Of a stretch of DNA of 64,000 nucleotides, positions 33,721 to 45,288 are shown piece after piece. The DNA lies in assembly GCA_033063855.1 (NCBI GenBank), contig CP093830.1:17112854-17176853 (forward strand). The letters are read 5' to 3'. The notes under the pieces were generated by a model. It searched no databases. It was given only the letters and a program-made list of their open reading frames with translations, and was not told where the DNA came from. A program made the position numbers and the translations under genes. Within the stretch, counting starts at the first letter, position 1; the number at the start of each line of letters is the position of its first letter. Source of the DNA: Smittia aterrima (taxonomy: Eukaryota; Arthropoda; Insecta; Diptera; Chironomidae).

Positions 33721-36700
33721 TTACGGCTGATTAGGCCTAGAAGGAAGTGGTGGCTTGTTTCTTGCTGGGATCGGTGGTAAGTTCCTTGAAGGAATTGGTG
33801 GAGCTGCTGCAGCAGGTCGCGAAGGAGTTAAAGGAGATTGCTGTGGTTGTAATACTGGAGGTGGCTCCTTCGGTTGCAATGGTTGAGTCTGGAAAAAATT
33901 ATTATTTCAAAGAGACATTAAAGAATTTATTTAATAAAACTTACAATATCATCTTGAATCTCTTCGTAAATTGCTGATGGCGCTTGATAAGTTTCTTGTT
34001 GTGGTGTTTGAGCTGGAGGAGAGATTTGTTCCATGCCTTTCGGTCTAGGCGGCAAACAAGGACGCTCTGGTAATTGTGGCTGAGCTGGACGCATGAGATC
34101 ATTTATATTAATTACTCCAGCCTAGAAAAAAAACTTCATGAGTTGAGACAGAAAAATTGAAAATTTATTAACTTACCGCAGGTCTTGCTGGTTGATGCTT
34201 TGGTGTCACTTGAGGAGACTTGGGTAATGCTGGTCGCCCTGGAGGTTTCTTCTTGACTTGGTCGTTAGGCAGCAGAGGAATTCCAATGCTATTGTAATCA
34301 GATGAAGCGGAAACGTTGATGTACTCGCAAAGTTGAACGCAATTAGTTGTACAAAGAGCGATTTCCTTTTCGACTTGTTTAACCCAATCTTCTGTTTTTA
34401 GTTTGATTGATAAATTGATGCCACAAATTTGAATGTTTCCTTTATGCTTAACAGCAGCTAATGCTGCTTGTCCGTCTTTGAATGTCACCCACATTGTTTC
34501 ACCGACGAATCGAACTAAAGTTACTGCACCGATTTCTGATAACTCTTGAACAAGATCAGCGGTAACGTTCTCATCATAAATACTGTCTTCATCATCCTCA
34601 TGTGGATCAATCGCTTGAATTACAACTGTGGCGTCAGGTGGCCCTAAGTCTCTGATAACTTCGTTGAAAACACGAGCTCGTCTATCAATGTCGATTGTAG
34701 CAAATTCGACGTCAAGAATAGCAACCACTGGACGATGATCTGATTGCTTCAACTCAGCACGACCGTAAAACAAAAGCTTTCCGTGGTTGAAGTTTGGATT
34801 ATCAGCATCTTGTTGCTGAATTCTACGACGCCACAAAACACGATCCGTCCAAGCAGGAGCGCGACACTTTTCTGACGTGTCATAATCTTCGCTAAACAAA
34901 TCGTATTTGTACGTGGGCGGAAAGTTGATTTCTCCTTCGAGAAAATCGTTGAAAACGCTGCCGGCATCTTGTTGTTTCTGTGTTAAAGATATAAACAGAT
35001 ATAAATTAAATATTGTCTTGAGATAAGAAAGTCACGTTCTCTTACACGTAATTGATCATTTTCAAGAACCGGCTTCAGATCTCCTGCTTTGATTAATTCT
35101 TTCATTTCTTCCTTGTCCATGTCAACGCGATAGTTGAAGTCTCCGCACCAGAAAACGTAATCGTGACCCTTCAACGATCGTCCCATTGGGAAAGCTACTT
35201 TTCGTGTAATTTCATTGTAATCAGCATTTCTTTCTATGACCTGCGATTGACCAGCTGCAAAGTGAGCAGCCACAAAACAGAATGATGTTCCGTTAAGTAC
35301 GAATCGAATAGCAGCTGCGCCTTTGTTGCCAGTTGCTCCACCAAGTCCAGTTTTAACACAGTCAGTAGCGAGATCACGAATGTGTTTTGCAAGCTGTGGC
35401 CGAACAAACACATAAAGACAGACACCAACAAGTTGTTGGCTTGTGAGAAGAGCATAAGGTTCATCATCCTTTGATAAAACTCTTTGAAGCTCTTCAGCCC
35501 CTAAAAAACATTTTTAATTGAAATGTCTGTCATGCCAACGAGAAAACTTTCAACTTACAAGCTTTTGCATTATCAGAGCTCGCTGCCATTATGTTGCTGG
35601 CATTCAAATCAACGATTTCTTGAAATCCAATAGCGTAAATGTCTGCCATCTTATCATAAACCGAATCAGAGTGTTCAATGTCGATAATAGAATCTAGAAA
35701 TGTTTCGGATTAGAATTATTTCTGGTCACACAATTGGTTCTTACCGTTCTTAGGTGACAGCCAATCGATTAAAGACAGATCTTTGTAGACAACACTTCTA
35801 AAATGTTTTCCTCCGTTAACATTGTAAGTTCCAACTGCCACACGCAACTCAGCCGGTAAACTGTATTCGTTATATCGTTTGCACATTTCCCTTAGGACGG
35901 GAGTTGGGGCGTGAAGCATATTCGTTGGCAGCAGAATTCTCGCTCGATCCGCCAATTCTGAGTTCAATGTCGACCCGACAAGGAGAATATCGATTGCTTC
36001 TTGCTTTGATGAGTCAAGAAGATTGTTCTGAATTGTTCGCGCGGCAGAACGAGCACCATCGATGATTTTTGACCCTGCGCTCGCTCCAATTGACCCAATT
36101 GCACCAGTTCCAGCATAAATTTTGCTGACCTCGTTGCCATTCGATCTAAATAAAATTAAGTAATTAAAAACAAAACTATTTCCGACACGACGGCGGCAAT
36201 AAAAAACCACTTACATCCACATTTGTCGAAATACTTCTTCGAACCGTGACAATGTTTGCTTTTTGTCAGCAAGTCCAATGATTTTAATTTGTTCGTTGAG
36301 AACTTCGAGACCAATAAAAGTTTGGACACAATTCGTTCGATCCAAACAGTCCAGACAGTTCGTTCTAATTGTTCCGAACTGCTCTTGAGTCACTTCATCT
36401 CCAGACGTGTAAAACAATCCATAACTTCCGCTTGTTTTATCCAATCGATCTTTAAGCTTTGAAAGATTAGTTTGATTCCCACGACATTCTTGATGATAAT
36501 CAAAAACGATATGCGGAACATCCTTGTGAACAGATAATTCATGATGTTTCTGGAATTCATTTGAAAGCATCGCTTCGCCTTCCTTGCTTCCAACGAGACT
36601 TGTTCCGAGAAGATTGCAAATCGTCTGCCGACCATATCGACTTTTCATCATCGTCATATGTCGGTCAAATGCTGGAGTCGTTGCTTCAAATCCTCGAGAC

Positions 36701-37603
36701 ATTTTGACTTTGTGAGATCCAACTTGAACGCCTGGTTGTTCCCAGAACAAAGGAACTGATCCTCTCGTTTGAAGATAAGATGTAATTTCGTCATCGAGAT
36801 AAATCGCTTGTTCAGTTTCAACGAAGTTCGCGACATATCCTTCGTCGTTGCATCCACGAACATTGAAACGAGTTCCAGCTCTCTCGCAACTCAATCTTGA
36901 AATGATGACAGCACGAGCTTGTTTTGATCCAGCGTAGACAGTTCTTATTTCAATTGATCCACACATCGCTTTAAGCAGCCAGAAGTCGCAATCGACATCA
37001 AAACGAAGTGGCATGATGTGAAGCATTCGATTCCAGAAGAATCTGTTGTCGGTCTCTTTTGTCTTTCTTCTACGCTGAGCGCTCAAAGTAATGTCAAACG
37101 TTTGATTGGAGTTTGTTGGCTGAATGCCATTGGCGAACCAGGAAAAGTAAAACGTTCCAGAGTTGAGGACTTTTCTAACTTCAGAAATCTTGTCTTCATT
37201 CGGTTGCTGATGTTGTAATGACACGAACTGTGTTTGAGTGACTCGAAATATTTCGCTGTCAGCAACTTTTCCTACTGAGAAGCAGCCAGTCACCATCACA
37301 AGGTATAAAATTGTAGACTCGCCAGCATTCAATTGCAAAACGCCAAGACATCCATAAGCATCGAGTATCTTCACATATTGTTTCCGAACTGCTTCCGTCT
37401 CTTGAGCAGCTTTGATAAAGAAAATGTAAATAAGCAAAAGAAGGAGAAAGTGGGAGGAAAATCGATAATTTCTTACACAAGTTCGCGATGCAACCAGACT
37501 CGAAAAGCAAAGTCTCTGGTCGTGATCGATGCTCGAGAATAACACTATGAGCCTGCTCTGGAATGTTCTTCTGAAGAACACGGTAGTTCTTTCCCATCGC
37601 CAT
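33721..37603 (-). CDS. Synj: Synaptojanin (Sac1 and inositol 5-phosphatase)
   Basis: Eight coding exons: 37477-37603, 36215-37409, 35745-36145, 35559-35693, 35046-35500, 34177-34977, 33945-34121 and 33721-33888, all in phase, giving 1152 residues. Residues ~60-440 are a Sac domain with the CX5R catalytic motif NCLDCLDRT (C394, R400). Residues ~540-860 are a 5-phosphatase with WCGDFNYR near 737 and PAWTDRVLW near 812. An RRM-like segment follows (~880-960), then a proline-rich tail (PPIPSRNLPPIPARNKPPLP) for SH3 partners such as endophilin. It removes phosphates from PI(4,5)P2 to uncoat clathrin vesicles at synapses. The start at 37603 (MAMGKNYRVL) matches family N-termini. It is divergent from e(r). 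Confidence 0.96.
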
Positions 37604-38078
37604 CGTCGTAAACTTCTTTTGCAATTTCTATTTTTTTTTTCACAGTTTGAATTGCTCTGATTAAGAAATTGACATCACAATTCAATCTCACCAAAAGTGA
37701 CCTCAAACGAGTATCATAAATGCACTTCTTTTCGGTTGTTTAACTTAGATAAAGGTCTCGCATTTCGATAAGATTAAATTGTTTTCACTTGAAGAATTTT
37801 TCACTTGAGCCCTTTATCAATCTACGCGCGTTTTTTTCTTGCGAGGGCACAAAATTACGTTCGACGAAAGAAGAAACAAACTTGAAATTCGAGAACATTT
37901 TCAATTTCAACTTGAAGTCAAGAAAGGATATCCTCTAAAAGTAAGTAGAAATATTCTTTGAATGATTTGAAGTGAGTGGGATAATGCGGAAAAGAAAAAA
38001 ATCAGTACATTTCCTGTGGAAAAAGAAAATAAAAATTTGTTTACATTATTTATAAAAGTTCTCATTCGCCAGCTCAAC
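37604..38078. promoter_or_regulatory. Divergent promoter region, Synj / e(r)
   Basis: 475 bp between opposite start codons, holding both 5' UTRs. No named motif is certain. Assigned by layout. Confidence 0.35.
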
Positions 38079-38442
38079 ATGTCGCATTCGATCTTGCTAA
38101 TTCAACCGTCAACCCCAGAAACCAGGACCTACAGCGATTATGAGAGCGTCAATGATTGTCTTGAAGGAGTATGCCGAATTTACGAAGAACATTTGAAGCG
38201 ACGAAACCCGAACACGGTAATTTTGATTTTAACTCCTTTTGCTGATTTATTTAACGCATTTCATGTCTTTTTAGCCCACAATCACCTATGACATCTCACA
38301 ACTCTTCGACTTCGTTGACCAGCTGAAGGACTTGAGCGTTCTGGTCTACCAGAAATCCACCAACACGTACGCCCCATACAACAAGGAATGGATCAAGGAG
38401 AAGATCTACGTCCTCTTGAGAAAAGCTGCAGGAACATCATAA
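38079..38442 (+). CDS. e(r): Enhancer of rudimentary homologue
   Basis: Exons 38079-38216 and 38275-38442 join in phase 0 to 101 residues, close to the 104 of the family. The sequence is nearly canonical: MSHSILLIQP, then the strand and helix region through EGVCRIYEEHLKR, ITYDISQLFDFVDQL, and YVLLRKAA near the end. ERH is a small dimeric nuclear protein linked to pyrimidine metabolism, splicing and heterochromatin silencing. It lies divergent from synaptojanin and upstream of a converging secreted-protein gene. Confidence 0.97.
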
Positions 38443-38836
38443 GCTAATGGAATGCCATCGCAAATAAAGAGAAACTTCAAATTTATTATTTTTCCTTTAA
38501 AATCATGATTCAACTTTAATAAACATCATTAAATTCATACTGATAAATTTTGTCTTTGATTTCTGTGAAAATGTCAATGCGTTGTCTGAGACAACTTGTC
38601 TCACTCATTGGTTGGAGATATGATTCACACCCAACTTGCTGTATTCAAGCGAAGTCAATGTTAAAATAGATTCCGGCTAAACTTTGCTTAAAGCCTTATT
38701 TGATGATTCGCTCGTCGTTTAGAGACTCGAAGGTAGAATTTTAGAAGAAAAAAAAAATTTCAATACATTGAAAATTTGAGTGTAATAAAACATTTATTCG
38801 TTGAAAATGTTTCGTCAATTTTTAATGCAGATCTTT
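38443..38836. other. Convergent spacer, e(r) / secreted protein
   Basis: About 390 bp of 3' flanking DNA. AATAAA near 38463 probably ends the e(r) transcript. Nothing else recognised. Confidence 0.4.
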
Positions 38837-39148
38837 TTAGATGCAAGGACACTTGAATGAAAGTGGTTTGATAGGAAAGTTTGACCAACCAGAATTATCG
38901 ACACTAATTGAAGTATCGCTACAGCCGCGTCCACTGTAAATTGTGCAACTATAGCCGCCGCTTGAGAATCCGGAAACGAAGGGACCTCCAATGAGATTGA
39001 TGCAAGTGTCTGTGCTTCCAACTCCGATGCAATCTGATTTTCCTTTGTTCTTGCAGACGTTGATTGTTCCACCTCCGCTAAGACACCAAGCGTTGGATCC
39101 CACGACGATCACGGCGAGAACCAGCAGGAAGAAAGTTGAACGATTCAT
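38837..39148 (-). CDS. Small secreted cysteine-rich protein, family unknown
   Basis: A single-exon, 103-residue frame. Residues 1-20 form a clear signal peptide (FFLLVLAVIVVGSNA, cleavage before WC). The mature ~83 residues contain eight cysteines (WC, VC, DC, TC, SC, GC, KCPC), which suggests four disulfides, and are rich in glycine and serine (GFSSGGYSC, NSGWSNF). A TATA box lies about 75 bp upstream of the ATG, typical of a strongly or tissue-specifically expressed secreted product. I do not recognise the family. Candidates are a salivary, cuticular or immune peptide, or a gene gained from a fungus, as the glycine-rich disulfide pattern loosely recalls small fungal secreted proteins; that is speculation. 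Confidence 0.8.
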   Translation of the reverse strand: MNRSTFFLLVLAVIVVGSNAWCLSGGGTINVCKNKGKSDCIGVGSTDTCINLIGGPFVSGFSSGGYSCTIYSGRGCSDTSISVDNSGWSNFPIKPLSFKCPCI

Positions 39149-39223
39149 TTTAGAAAAAAATTATTTACTTTTTAACTCGTCTCAATCAACAGCTTTTGAA
39201 TATTCATAGAAGACTAAGAGCAG

Positions 39224-39231
39224 CTTTTATA
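39224..39231 (-). promoter_or_regulatory. TATA box of the secreted Cys-rich gene
   Basis: TATAAAAG on the minus strand, about 76 bp upstream of the ATG at 39148. The spacing suits a start site near 39200 and a short 5' UTR. Confidence 0.55.
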
Positions 39232-39500
39232 CAATTTTTCAGCTGACTCTAGGGGAAACCCAAGAAAGAAAAAGAACGGAGATGTCAAATTGCTGCACGA
39301 GCAAGATCACCAGGCGAATTTAATTATTTCTCGGAAATCTTAATTTGTTATCAACTTGACCGACTTGAAAATAAATAAGAGAGCAAGTTATAAGCAAAAA
39401 ATTACTGGGAATTCCACGATTTAAAGAAATTTCAAATTTTTAACAACTTGTAGGTGTGGATAATGTTATTGAAACAAAGAACATCAAGAGCGAGTAGATT

Positions 39501-39817
39501 TTAGTTTAATTCTTTAACGTAAACCACAAAGAAATTCTCCATGTTAGTGTCGTTAAACACTCCGTTGAATGCTTGCATGTTCTGAAACATTTCCAACATT
39601 ATTTCCACACTTTTCATTGCACTCACAGTCAGATCGTACCACTCGACACCATAAATCGCAGCCACCAACTAGTCGATTCCCTTGATAACTTTGTTTCCAA
39701 TCCAGCAAATGATGAGAATTGTGCAAATTGAGTAAAACACATTACAAATAATGAGTGTTTCAGGTGGCGACATTAAAACCGATAAGAAGTCCATGCACAA
39801 CTAAACGGCCATGATAA
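39501..39817 (-). pseudogene. Odorant receptor C-terminal fragment, pseudogene
   Basis: The minus-strand translation resembles the C-terminus of insect odorant receptors: a hydrophobic helix leading to CWIGNKV (the conserved C-[WYF]-x-GN region), then AIYGVEWYDL, the AIY-x-x-x-WYDL hallmark, and a final ~45-residue segment ending in a TAA at 39501-39503. An in-frame TAG falls between the two hallmarks and another TAG lies near the upstream end. No earlier receptor exons are visible, since DNA ligase IV abuts on one side. Complete receptors are about 400 residues, so this is a truncated relic. Confidence 0.6.
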
Positions 39818-39825
39818 AATATTCA

Positions 39826-39867
39826 TGAGAAGCCAAGAATGATTGGTGAGAAGCCAAGAAGAACTAG
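39826..39867. repeat. Short direct repeat, 21-bp period
   Basis: TGAGAAGCCAAGAA occurs at 39826-39839 and again at 39847-39860, followed by similar bases. Two units only, next to the receptor relic. Confidence 0.6.
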
Positions 39868-39914
39868 GAAAATTTTATTTCAGGATGATTTAACTTTAAA
39901 CTGCTGACAATAAT

Positions 39915-42575
39915 TCATAAATATTCGTTGACTTCAAGAAGTTTTCCTGCATCGTTGGAGTCAAGAATCCACTTGTAATTCACATCAATTCCTTCTTTGT
40001 TTTCAGGAAGAAAAATTCTAATCATTCCCGATTTTGTTGAAAAACTTCTTTCTTCAACTTGTCCTCCTCGATACTTAAAATAAAGTTTCGCTGAATCAAG
40101 TAAGAAGTCATCGCTCTCAGAAGGAAATATTGCTGATACATTGTCCATGAAGTTGTGGCTTTCCATTCCAAACTCCTTCAATTCATCGTACAAATCAGTC
40201 AAGTCCACTTTTTCTTCTGGCGGCTTCATTGTTGCTAGCAGAGCTTTAAGCTCATCGACCGATTCAAATGGCTCCGTGTATGAATCGCCGTACTCATCGT
40301 AAGTCTCTTTTAGTTCAAGTTTCATTGCTTCTGTTCCAAAATGCAAATCGATTGGTCGGATTTTTGGAGTTTCGTTAAGGTGCTTTCCCTTTTCAAAGTT
40401 CTTTGTCATCCAATCTTCTTTGATGATGTTGTAAACCTTGTCTTTGATGTAAGGTTTTATCAGATTTGTTATCTCTGTAGCAATGATGGCAAAAGTTTTT
40501 CCTTTGCGAGGATGCTCAGTAATTGTTCCTGAATGCTCCAAAATGATTTCCTTCAACGATCGACGTTCATCTTTCTTCGTCAACACGCAGAACTCTTTTC
40601 CCTCTAATACTTCATCAATTACTTTGACGTCATCATATTCCGTTGCATGTCGAGCTTTGTTGATGATACTGGCAACCGATGTAACTGATTTTCTTTTACG
40701 AGTTGGAGATGTTAGATCATCTTTGTGGACCTGTCGCATTACAGTCTTTTGAACTCTCCCTGTATCTCCTTTGCACATATCGAGAAACTCTTCCATTGTG
40801 CATGATTCATCCCAGAGCTTGTCTCTTCGAATGTGAACAATTCTCGGAAAGCGAAATGTTAAATCTCCCTTGAATCTCGTTGATGGTTCGAGTTCAGAGA
40901 CTCTGCATTCAAGAACGATCGATTTGGTTGGTGGAATCCAAAAATGAGGTTTGTTAGTTCCAAAGAAGATTTTTCCATTTCCATAAGAAACTTCGGATTC
41001 TCCCGAATGAGTTATGAGATCTTGCTTTAATTTGTCACTGATCTTCTTTCTTTCCTGTACTGTTATTCCATGAACGACTTCTCCGATAGCATAAATATGA
41101 CACGAATCGTCTTTCTGCTTCTCAATCGCACCAAGCATGTATCTTTGTATGAAGTTCTTTGTATTAAAATTCTCGTAGAAACCACCGATGACAATGCAGT
41201 CAAAATCCTTTACAAGTTTCCCATCAAAGTAATCAGCTTTGAATTTGTACCATCCCCCAGTACGCTCGCCTGGTTGGTAAACTGATTGTGCGTTCTTCAA
41301 AATGATTCCCTCTTCTCCATTGTCGATTGCATTGTTGAATAGTTCAACGACATGATCAAGGTCTCGAATTTTTATCGGATTAGTTTTAACGAAAGCTCCT
41401 TCACGGTCGTTGAAGAGTTGAGCAAGAAGTTGATGTCTCTTTTCGAACGATTGCGTCATCATATCCTGATCGTTATAAAGAAGAACGTCGAAGGCGCAAT
41501 AACAAGGTTGAAATTGCGAATTTCTATCCTTGATGTACTTGACATCAATTGGCGTTTCCCCTTTTGTGTTATAACGCTTCTCGTTTTTATCATAGACGAG
41601 CATTTCACCGTCGAGGATGATTGAATGAACGACGGGCGTGAATTTAATTAAAGGAGTCAGCAAAGCATTGAACCATTCGCTGTAGTCGTGACCGTTTCTT
41701 GAGTAATATTTGAATTCGTTGTTCTTCATGTGAATTTGGAATCGTTCGCCATCCATTTTCGTTTCCATGAATAATTCGTTCTGAAGTATTTCCTTGTTAC
41801 TATTCGACGTGAACTTCTGTGACAGCATCGATCGGATTGGCTCAAACACACGCGTCACTTCAATCAATGCAGATTCAGCTTGACCACTTTCAATTAGCTC
41901 GACGACTTTGGAGAGATGAGAATATTTCTGAATCATTCGTTCAGCCTTTGGATGATAAAATCGAAGAATTTTGCCTACACCGATGTTCAAGTGCATTTTC
42001 TTCAGGATCATTTTCGAGAACCACTTCTGATCCAGAGCGTTTGACTTTAATATAACTCTGCGAAGCTCATTTTCCTGATCAACATTTTTTTGATTGAGAC
42101 TGAGATAAGTTAGAGCTGAATCCACTTCGGCGATTGTCAGAGTTGACACTGTAGTTCGTGACTTCATCACTTCAAAAATCTTGTTTGTAAGTTCCTCGTC
42201 GCTGCATCTTGTTATGGAACAAGCATCCGACGAATCCTTGTGTAAGTTTAAAGTTCTGATGTAGAGTGATCGCAATGTCTTCTCAGCTAAGCCATAAGAT
42301 CTCTCTTTCTCATCCTGAGCAAGGAAAAGTCTCAAAACCGGCAGCGATGATGAATCCTATCGTGTGTAATGATAAAATAAGAATTCATTTCATTAAAAAT
42401 AATTTTAAAAACTTACTTTGTTTGGATTTTTTTCTGAATAATCTTCTCGATATTTATGCAAGTTCTTAAAGTAGTCAGCAACATACGCATCGCGTTTCTT
42501 CAACGACTTTGTGTTAGCCAACGCCTCCATGAGTTTTGCTAAATCACAAAACTTTAATTGCTGAGAAAATGACAT
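39915..42575 (-). CDS. DNAlig4: DNA ligase IV
   Basis: Exons 42417-42575 and 39915-42356 join in phase 0 to 866 residues, near the family's ~910. The N-terminal DNA-binding domain precedes the adenylation domain with active-site lysine K253 in METKMDGER (motif I), then ILDGEMLVYD (motif III), EEGIILKN (motif IV) and GGWYKFKADY (motif V). The C-terminal part has two BRCT-like domains, separated by a segment with YDEYGDSY that resembles the XRCC4-binding region of ligase IV. It seals double-strand breaks in non-homologous end joining. A poly(A) signal lies near 39880 on the minus strand. The gene is head-to-head with Rad51. Confidence 0.96.
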
Positions 42576-42737
42576 TTTATTTGTTTTGTTTACTTTAGTT
42601 TTTTCTATTTCGTGATTTCAAGAAATTATTTGTCGTTTAAATTTAAAAACTTTCCAAAACCGTACAAAAGAAAACAAAAACTGTACAGTTTCGCGCTTGA
42701 AATTTAAGAAAAGAAATATTTAAATAACTTTGCAAAT
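42576..42737. promoter_or_regulatory. Shared Lig4 / Rad51 promoter
   Basis: Only 162 bp separate the two divergent ATGs. It is AT-rich without a clear TATA box and carries one E2F-type site, listed separately. Both genes repair double-strand breaks, so co-regulation is plausible; this is inference. Confidence 0.6.
42689..42696 (+). promoter_or_regulatory. E2F-type site TTTCGCGC
   Basis: Matches the E2F consensus TTTSSCGC exactly, 42 bp upstream of the Rad51 ATG and about 114 bp upstream of the ligase IV ATG. E2F control of S-phase repair genes is well known. Binding here is a prediction. Confidence 0.5.
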
Positions 42738-43901
42738 ATGGCAATGCAACAAGCCGCAAGCACCTCAAAGACAGCTCCTGCAGTTATTCAAGTCGAGGAA
42801 GATGAAGAAGAAGTACAAGGACCAATGCCACTGTCGAAACTTGAGGTAAGAAAAAATTCTTTTGTTTACATTTTAAAACTAAATTTGATTTTAAATTTTT
42901 CTCTGCAGGGAGTCTCAGGAATCACAAGCGCAGACACGAAGAAACTTGCTGAAGCTGGTTACAACACAGTTGACGCTGTCGCACACGCATTGAAGAAAAA
43001 CCTCGCTGCCATCAAAGGACTCGGAGAGGCAAAAATTGACAAGTTAATTTTGGAAGCTCAAAAGCACGGTAAGAACTGATGAATTCTTAAATAAATTTAA
43101 AATATAAATTCCTTTTTAATTTTAGTCCCTATGGGCTTTGGCACCGCCTCAGAACTTCATGCCAAACGCCAGGAACTTATCAGTCTCACAACAGGATCTC
43201 GCGAACTCGACAAGCTTTTAGCTGGTGGATTCGAAACAGGCTCAATCACAGAAATCTTTGGCGAGTTTCGAACTGGAAAGACTCAGCTTTGCCATTCGTT
43301 AGCCGTTACATGTCAACTTCCGATTGCTCAAGGCGGAGGAGAAGGAAAATGTCTGTACATCGACACTGAAGGGACATTCCGTCCAGAACGACTACTTGCA
43401 ATTGCTGAAAAATACAAGATGAATGGTCAAGAAGTGCTCGACAACGTTGCTTTTGCCAGAGCCTACAACACTGATCATCAAATGCAGCTTCTCATCCATG
43501 CAAGTGCCATGATGTCCGAATCACGTTACGCTTTGTTGATCGTTGACAGTGCTACAGCTTTATACCGAACTGACTACAGCGGACGAGGAGAATTATCAGC
43601 ACGTCAAATGCATTTGGCTCGCTTCCTTCGTCACTTGTTGCGTATGGCAGATGAATACGGAGTTGCTGTAGTAATTACAAACCAAGTTGTTGCTCAAGTT
43701 GATGGTGCCTCAATGTTCCAAGCAGATCCAAAGAAACCAATTGGTGGAAATATCATCGCTCACGCTTCTACAACTCGTCTCTACTTGCGTAAGGGTCGTG
43801 GAGAAAATCGTACCTGCAAGATTTATGATTCGCCGTGCCTTCCAGAGTCTGAAGCAGTATTTTCCATCAACGCAGACGGAATCGGCGATGCTAAAGAATA
43901 A
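42738..43901 (+). CDS. Rad51: Rad51 recombinase
   Basis: Exons 42738-42845, 42909-43068 and 43126-43901 join in phase to 347 residues, versus 339 in human. An acidic N-terminus is followed by a helix-hairpin-helix domain (ITSADTKKLAEAGY, AAIKGLGEAKI), then the RecA core with Walker A GEFRTGKT at 135-142, Walker B LLIVDSATAL, and DNA-binding loops (MADEYGVAVVITNQV). It forms nucleoprotein filaments for strand exchange in homologous recombination; the Drosophila orthologue is spn-A. Its stop codon overlaps an AATAAA at 43897. It converges on Nup43 with only 85 bp between the coding ends. Confidence 0.97.
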
Positions 43902-43986
43902 ATGTCAAAACAATCTACCTGTTACTTATTTCATAATTTTTTTTTATTAACGCGCTTTTGCGAAAAATGGAATCAATAAAAACCAA

Positions 43987-45121
43987 TTAAAAAACATGAT
44001 CAATTACATAAACTGCTTCGTTGTTACTGGCGCATACAAGTCGCGATTGTTTCGAGCAATCAACTGATGTGACTGCCTTCCGTAGGCCACCAAGAACGAT
44101 CGAGATTTGGACATTCTTTTTGGCACGTTCTCCATTCAGCCAAGGTGTGATTGTCTCCAGTGGATTCTTGTTGTCGAACTCTTGAGGAATCACTTGCATC
44201 ATGTTTTGAGTCCATTTCCATAATTCGCCTTTCGCTGATGTAGAGAACAATTTATCAGGTTGAGTTGGGTGAAACTTAAGTTCAGTAATAGCTGAGTCGT
44301 GAGCACAAAGATACGAAGCTGGGAAGTTTGGTTGTCGAACATCATAAACTGTGATTGAACCTTCTTCAGAGCCAGCGAGAACCTACAAACGAAAATATTT
44401 ATTAAAAAGTTTCCTAGAATAATTAATTACTCACAATGTGTTGCTGTGTAGGATGATGGGTGATGGTTGTGACTCCATTTGATTTCTTTTCGTCCTCACA
44501 TGAAATAGGGAAAGTTGCGGATGGTTCTTTGATTCCGGATCTCAAGTCAAACGACTTCATGATACCTAGACGATTTCCGGTTAATAATTCTTTGTAGTTA
44601 ATGAAGTTTACTGCAGTTTGAGTAACTGAGTCAACGTCTTCAAGTTCTACGATGATTCTTTGATTGTTGAAAGACGACACAACAATTTTTCCATCCTCGC
44701 CAATCGTCGCAATGTTATCATCAAACACTGACAAACCAGTGCACAAAGCACTGTCTCCTGTTTTGAACTTGTGGAGTTTGTCAAACCTAAAGTTCTCTCG
44801 TAAGTTGTTTCGTTCGATGTCTCGATTGATCCAAATGCATGAAACTCCAGATCCAGATGATACGACGAAGTTGTTGTGATCAACAGTTTCCAAACCAGTG
44901 ACATCGCCTTTAACAGCGAGCTTGCTCATGGCCTTCGGTGTGTAATCACTTTCAATGTCGTCAGAGAATTCATTCTTCACGAGTTTCCAAAGCTTAACAT
45001 TTCCGGATGAGCCGCTAACAAAAATGTTAGGTTCGAGGCAGTTTTCGCTCTCAATAAAACGAATTTTGTTGATCCTCTCGGACACAAAAGAACTATTAAC
45101 TTTAAACGTACTATCGTTCAT
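43987..45121 (-). CDS. Nup43: Nucleoporin Nup43 (WD40)
   Basis: Exons 44435-45121 and 43987-44382 join in phase 0 to 360 residues, near the ~380 of human NUP43. It is a seven-blade WD40 protein; parallels with NUP43 include FVSGSSGNVKLW, IATIGEDGKIVV, THHPTQQHIV, GSITVYDVRQ, HPTQPDKLF and the terminal NNEAVYVIDHVF. Nup43 is a component of the Nup107-160 Y complex of the nuclear pore scaffold and of kinetochores. It is head-to-head with O-fut1 (167 bp). Confidence 0.93.
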
Positions 45122-45226
45122 TGTGGAAGCTTATAACTTGTGTAATTCTTATTTAAAGTGATTTGTTGTGATCGTTATTTTTTTGAAGCTTTCAAACTGT
45201 CAAAGCTTTGAACCCATAATTCCGCT

Positions 45227-45242
45227 CACTAGAGGCGCCACC
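45227..45242 (+). promoter_or_regulatory. CTCF-like motif in the Nup43 / O-fut1 promoter
   Basis: CACTAGAGGCGCCACC sits between the two divergent genes. It resembles the CTCF core, and the reverse strand gives GGTGGCGCC, close to the fly CTCF consensus. An imperfect match, so occupancy is uncertain. Confidence 0.3.
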
Positions 45243-45288
45243 GTAAATTGCAAATCTCCGGCCCGCGATTTCAAACATCAACAAAAAA

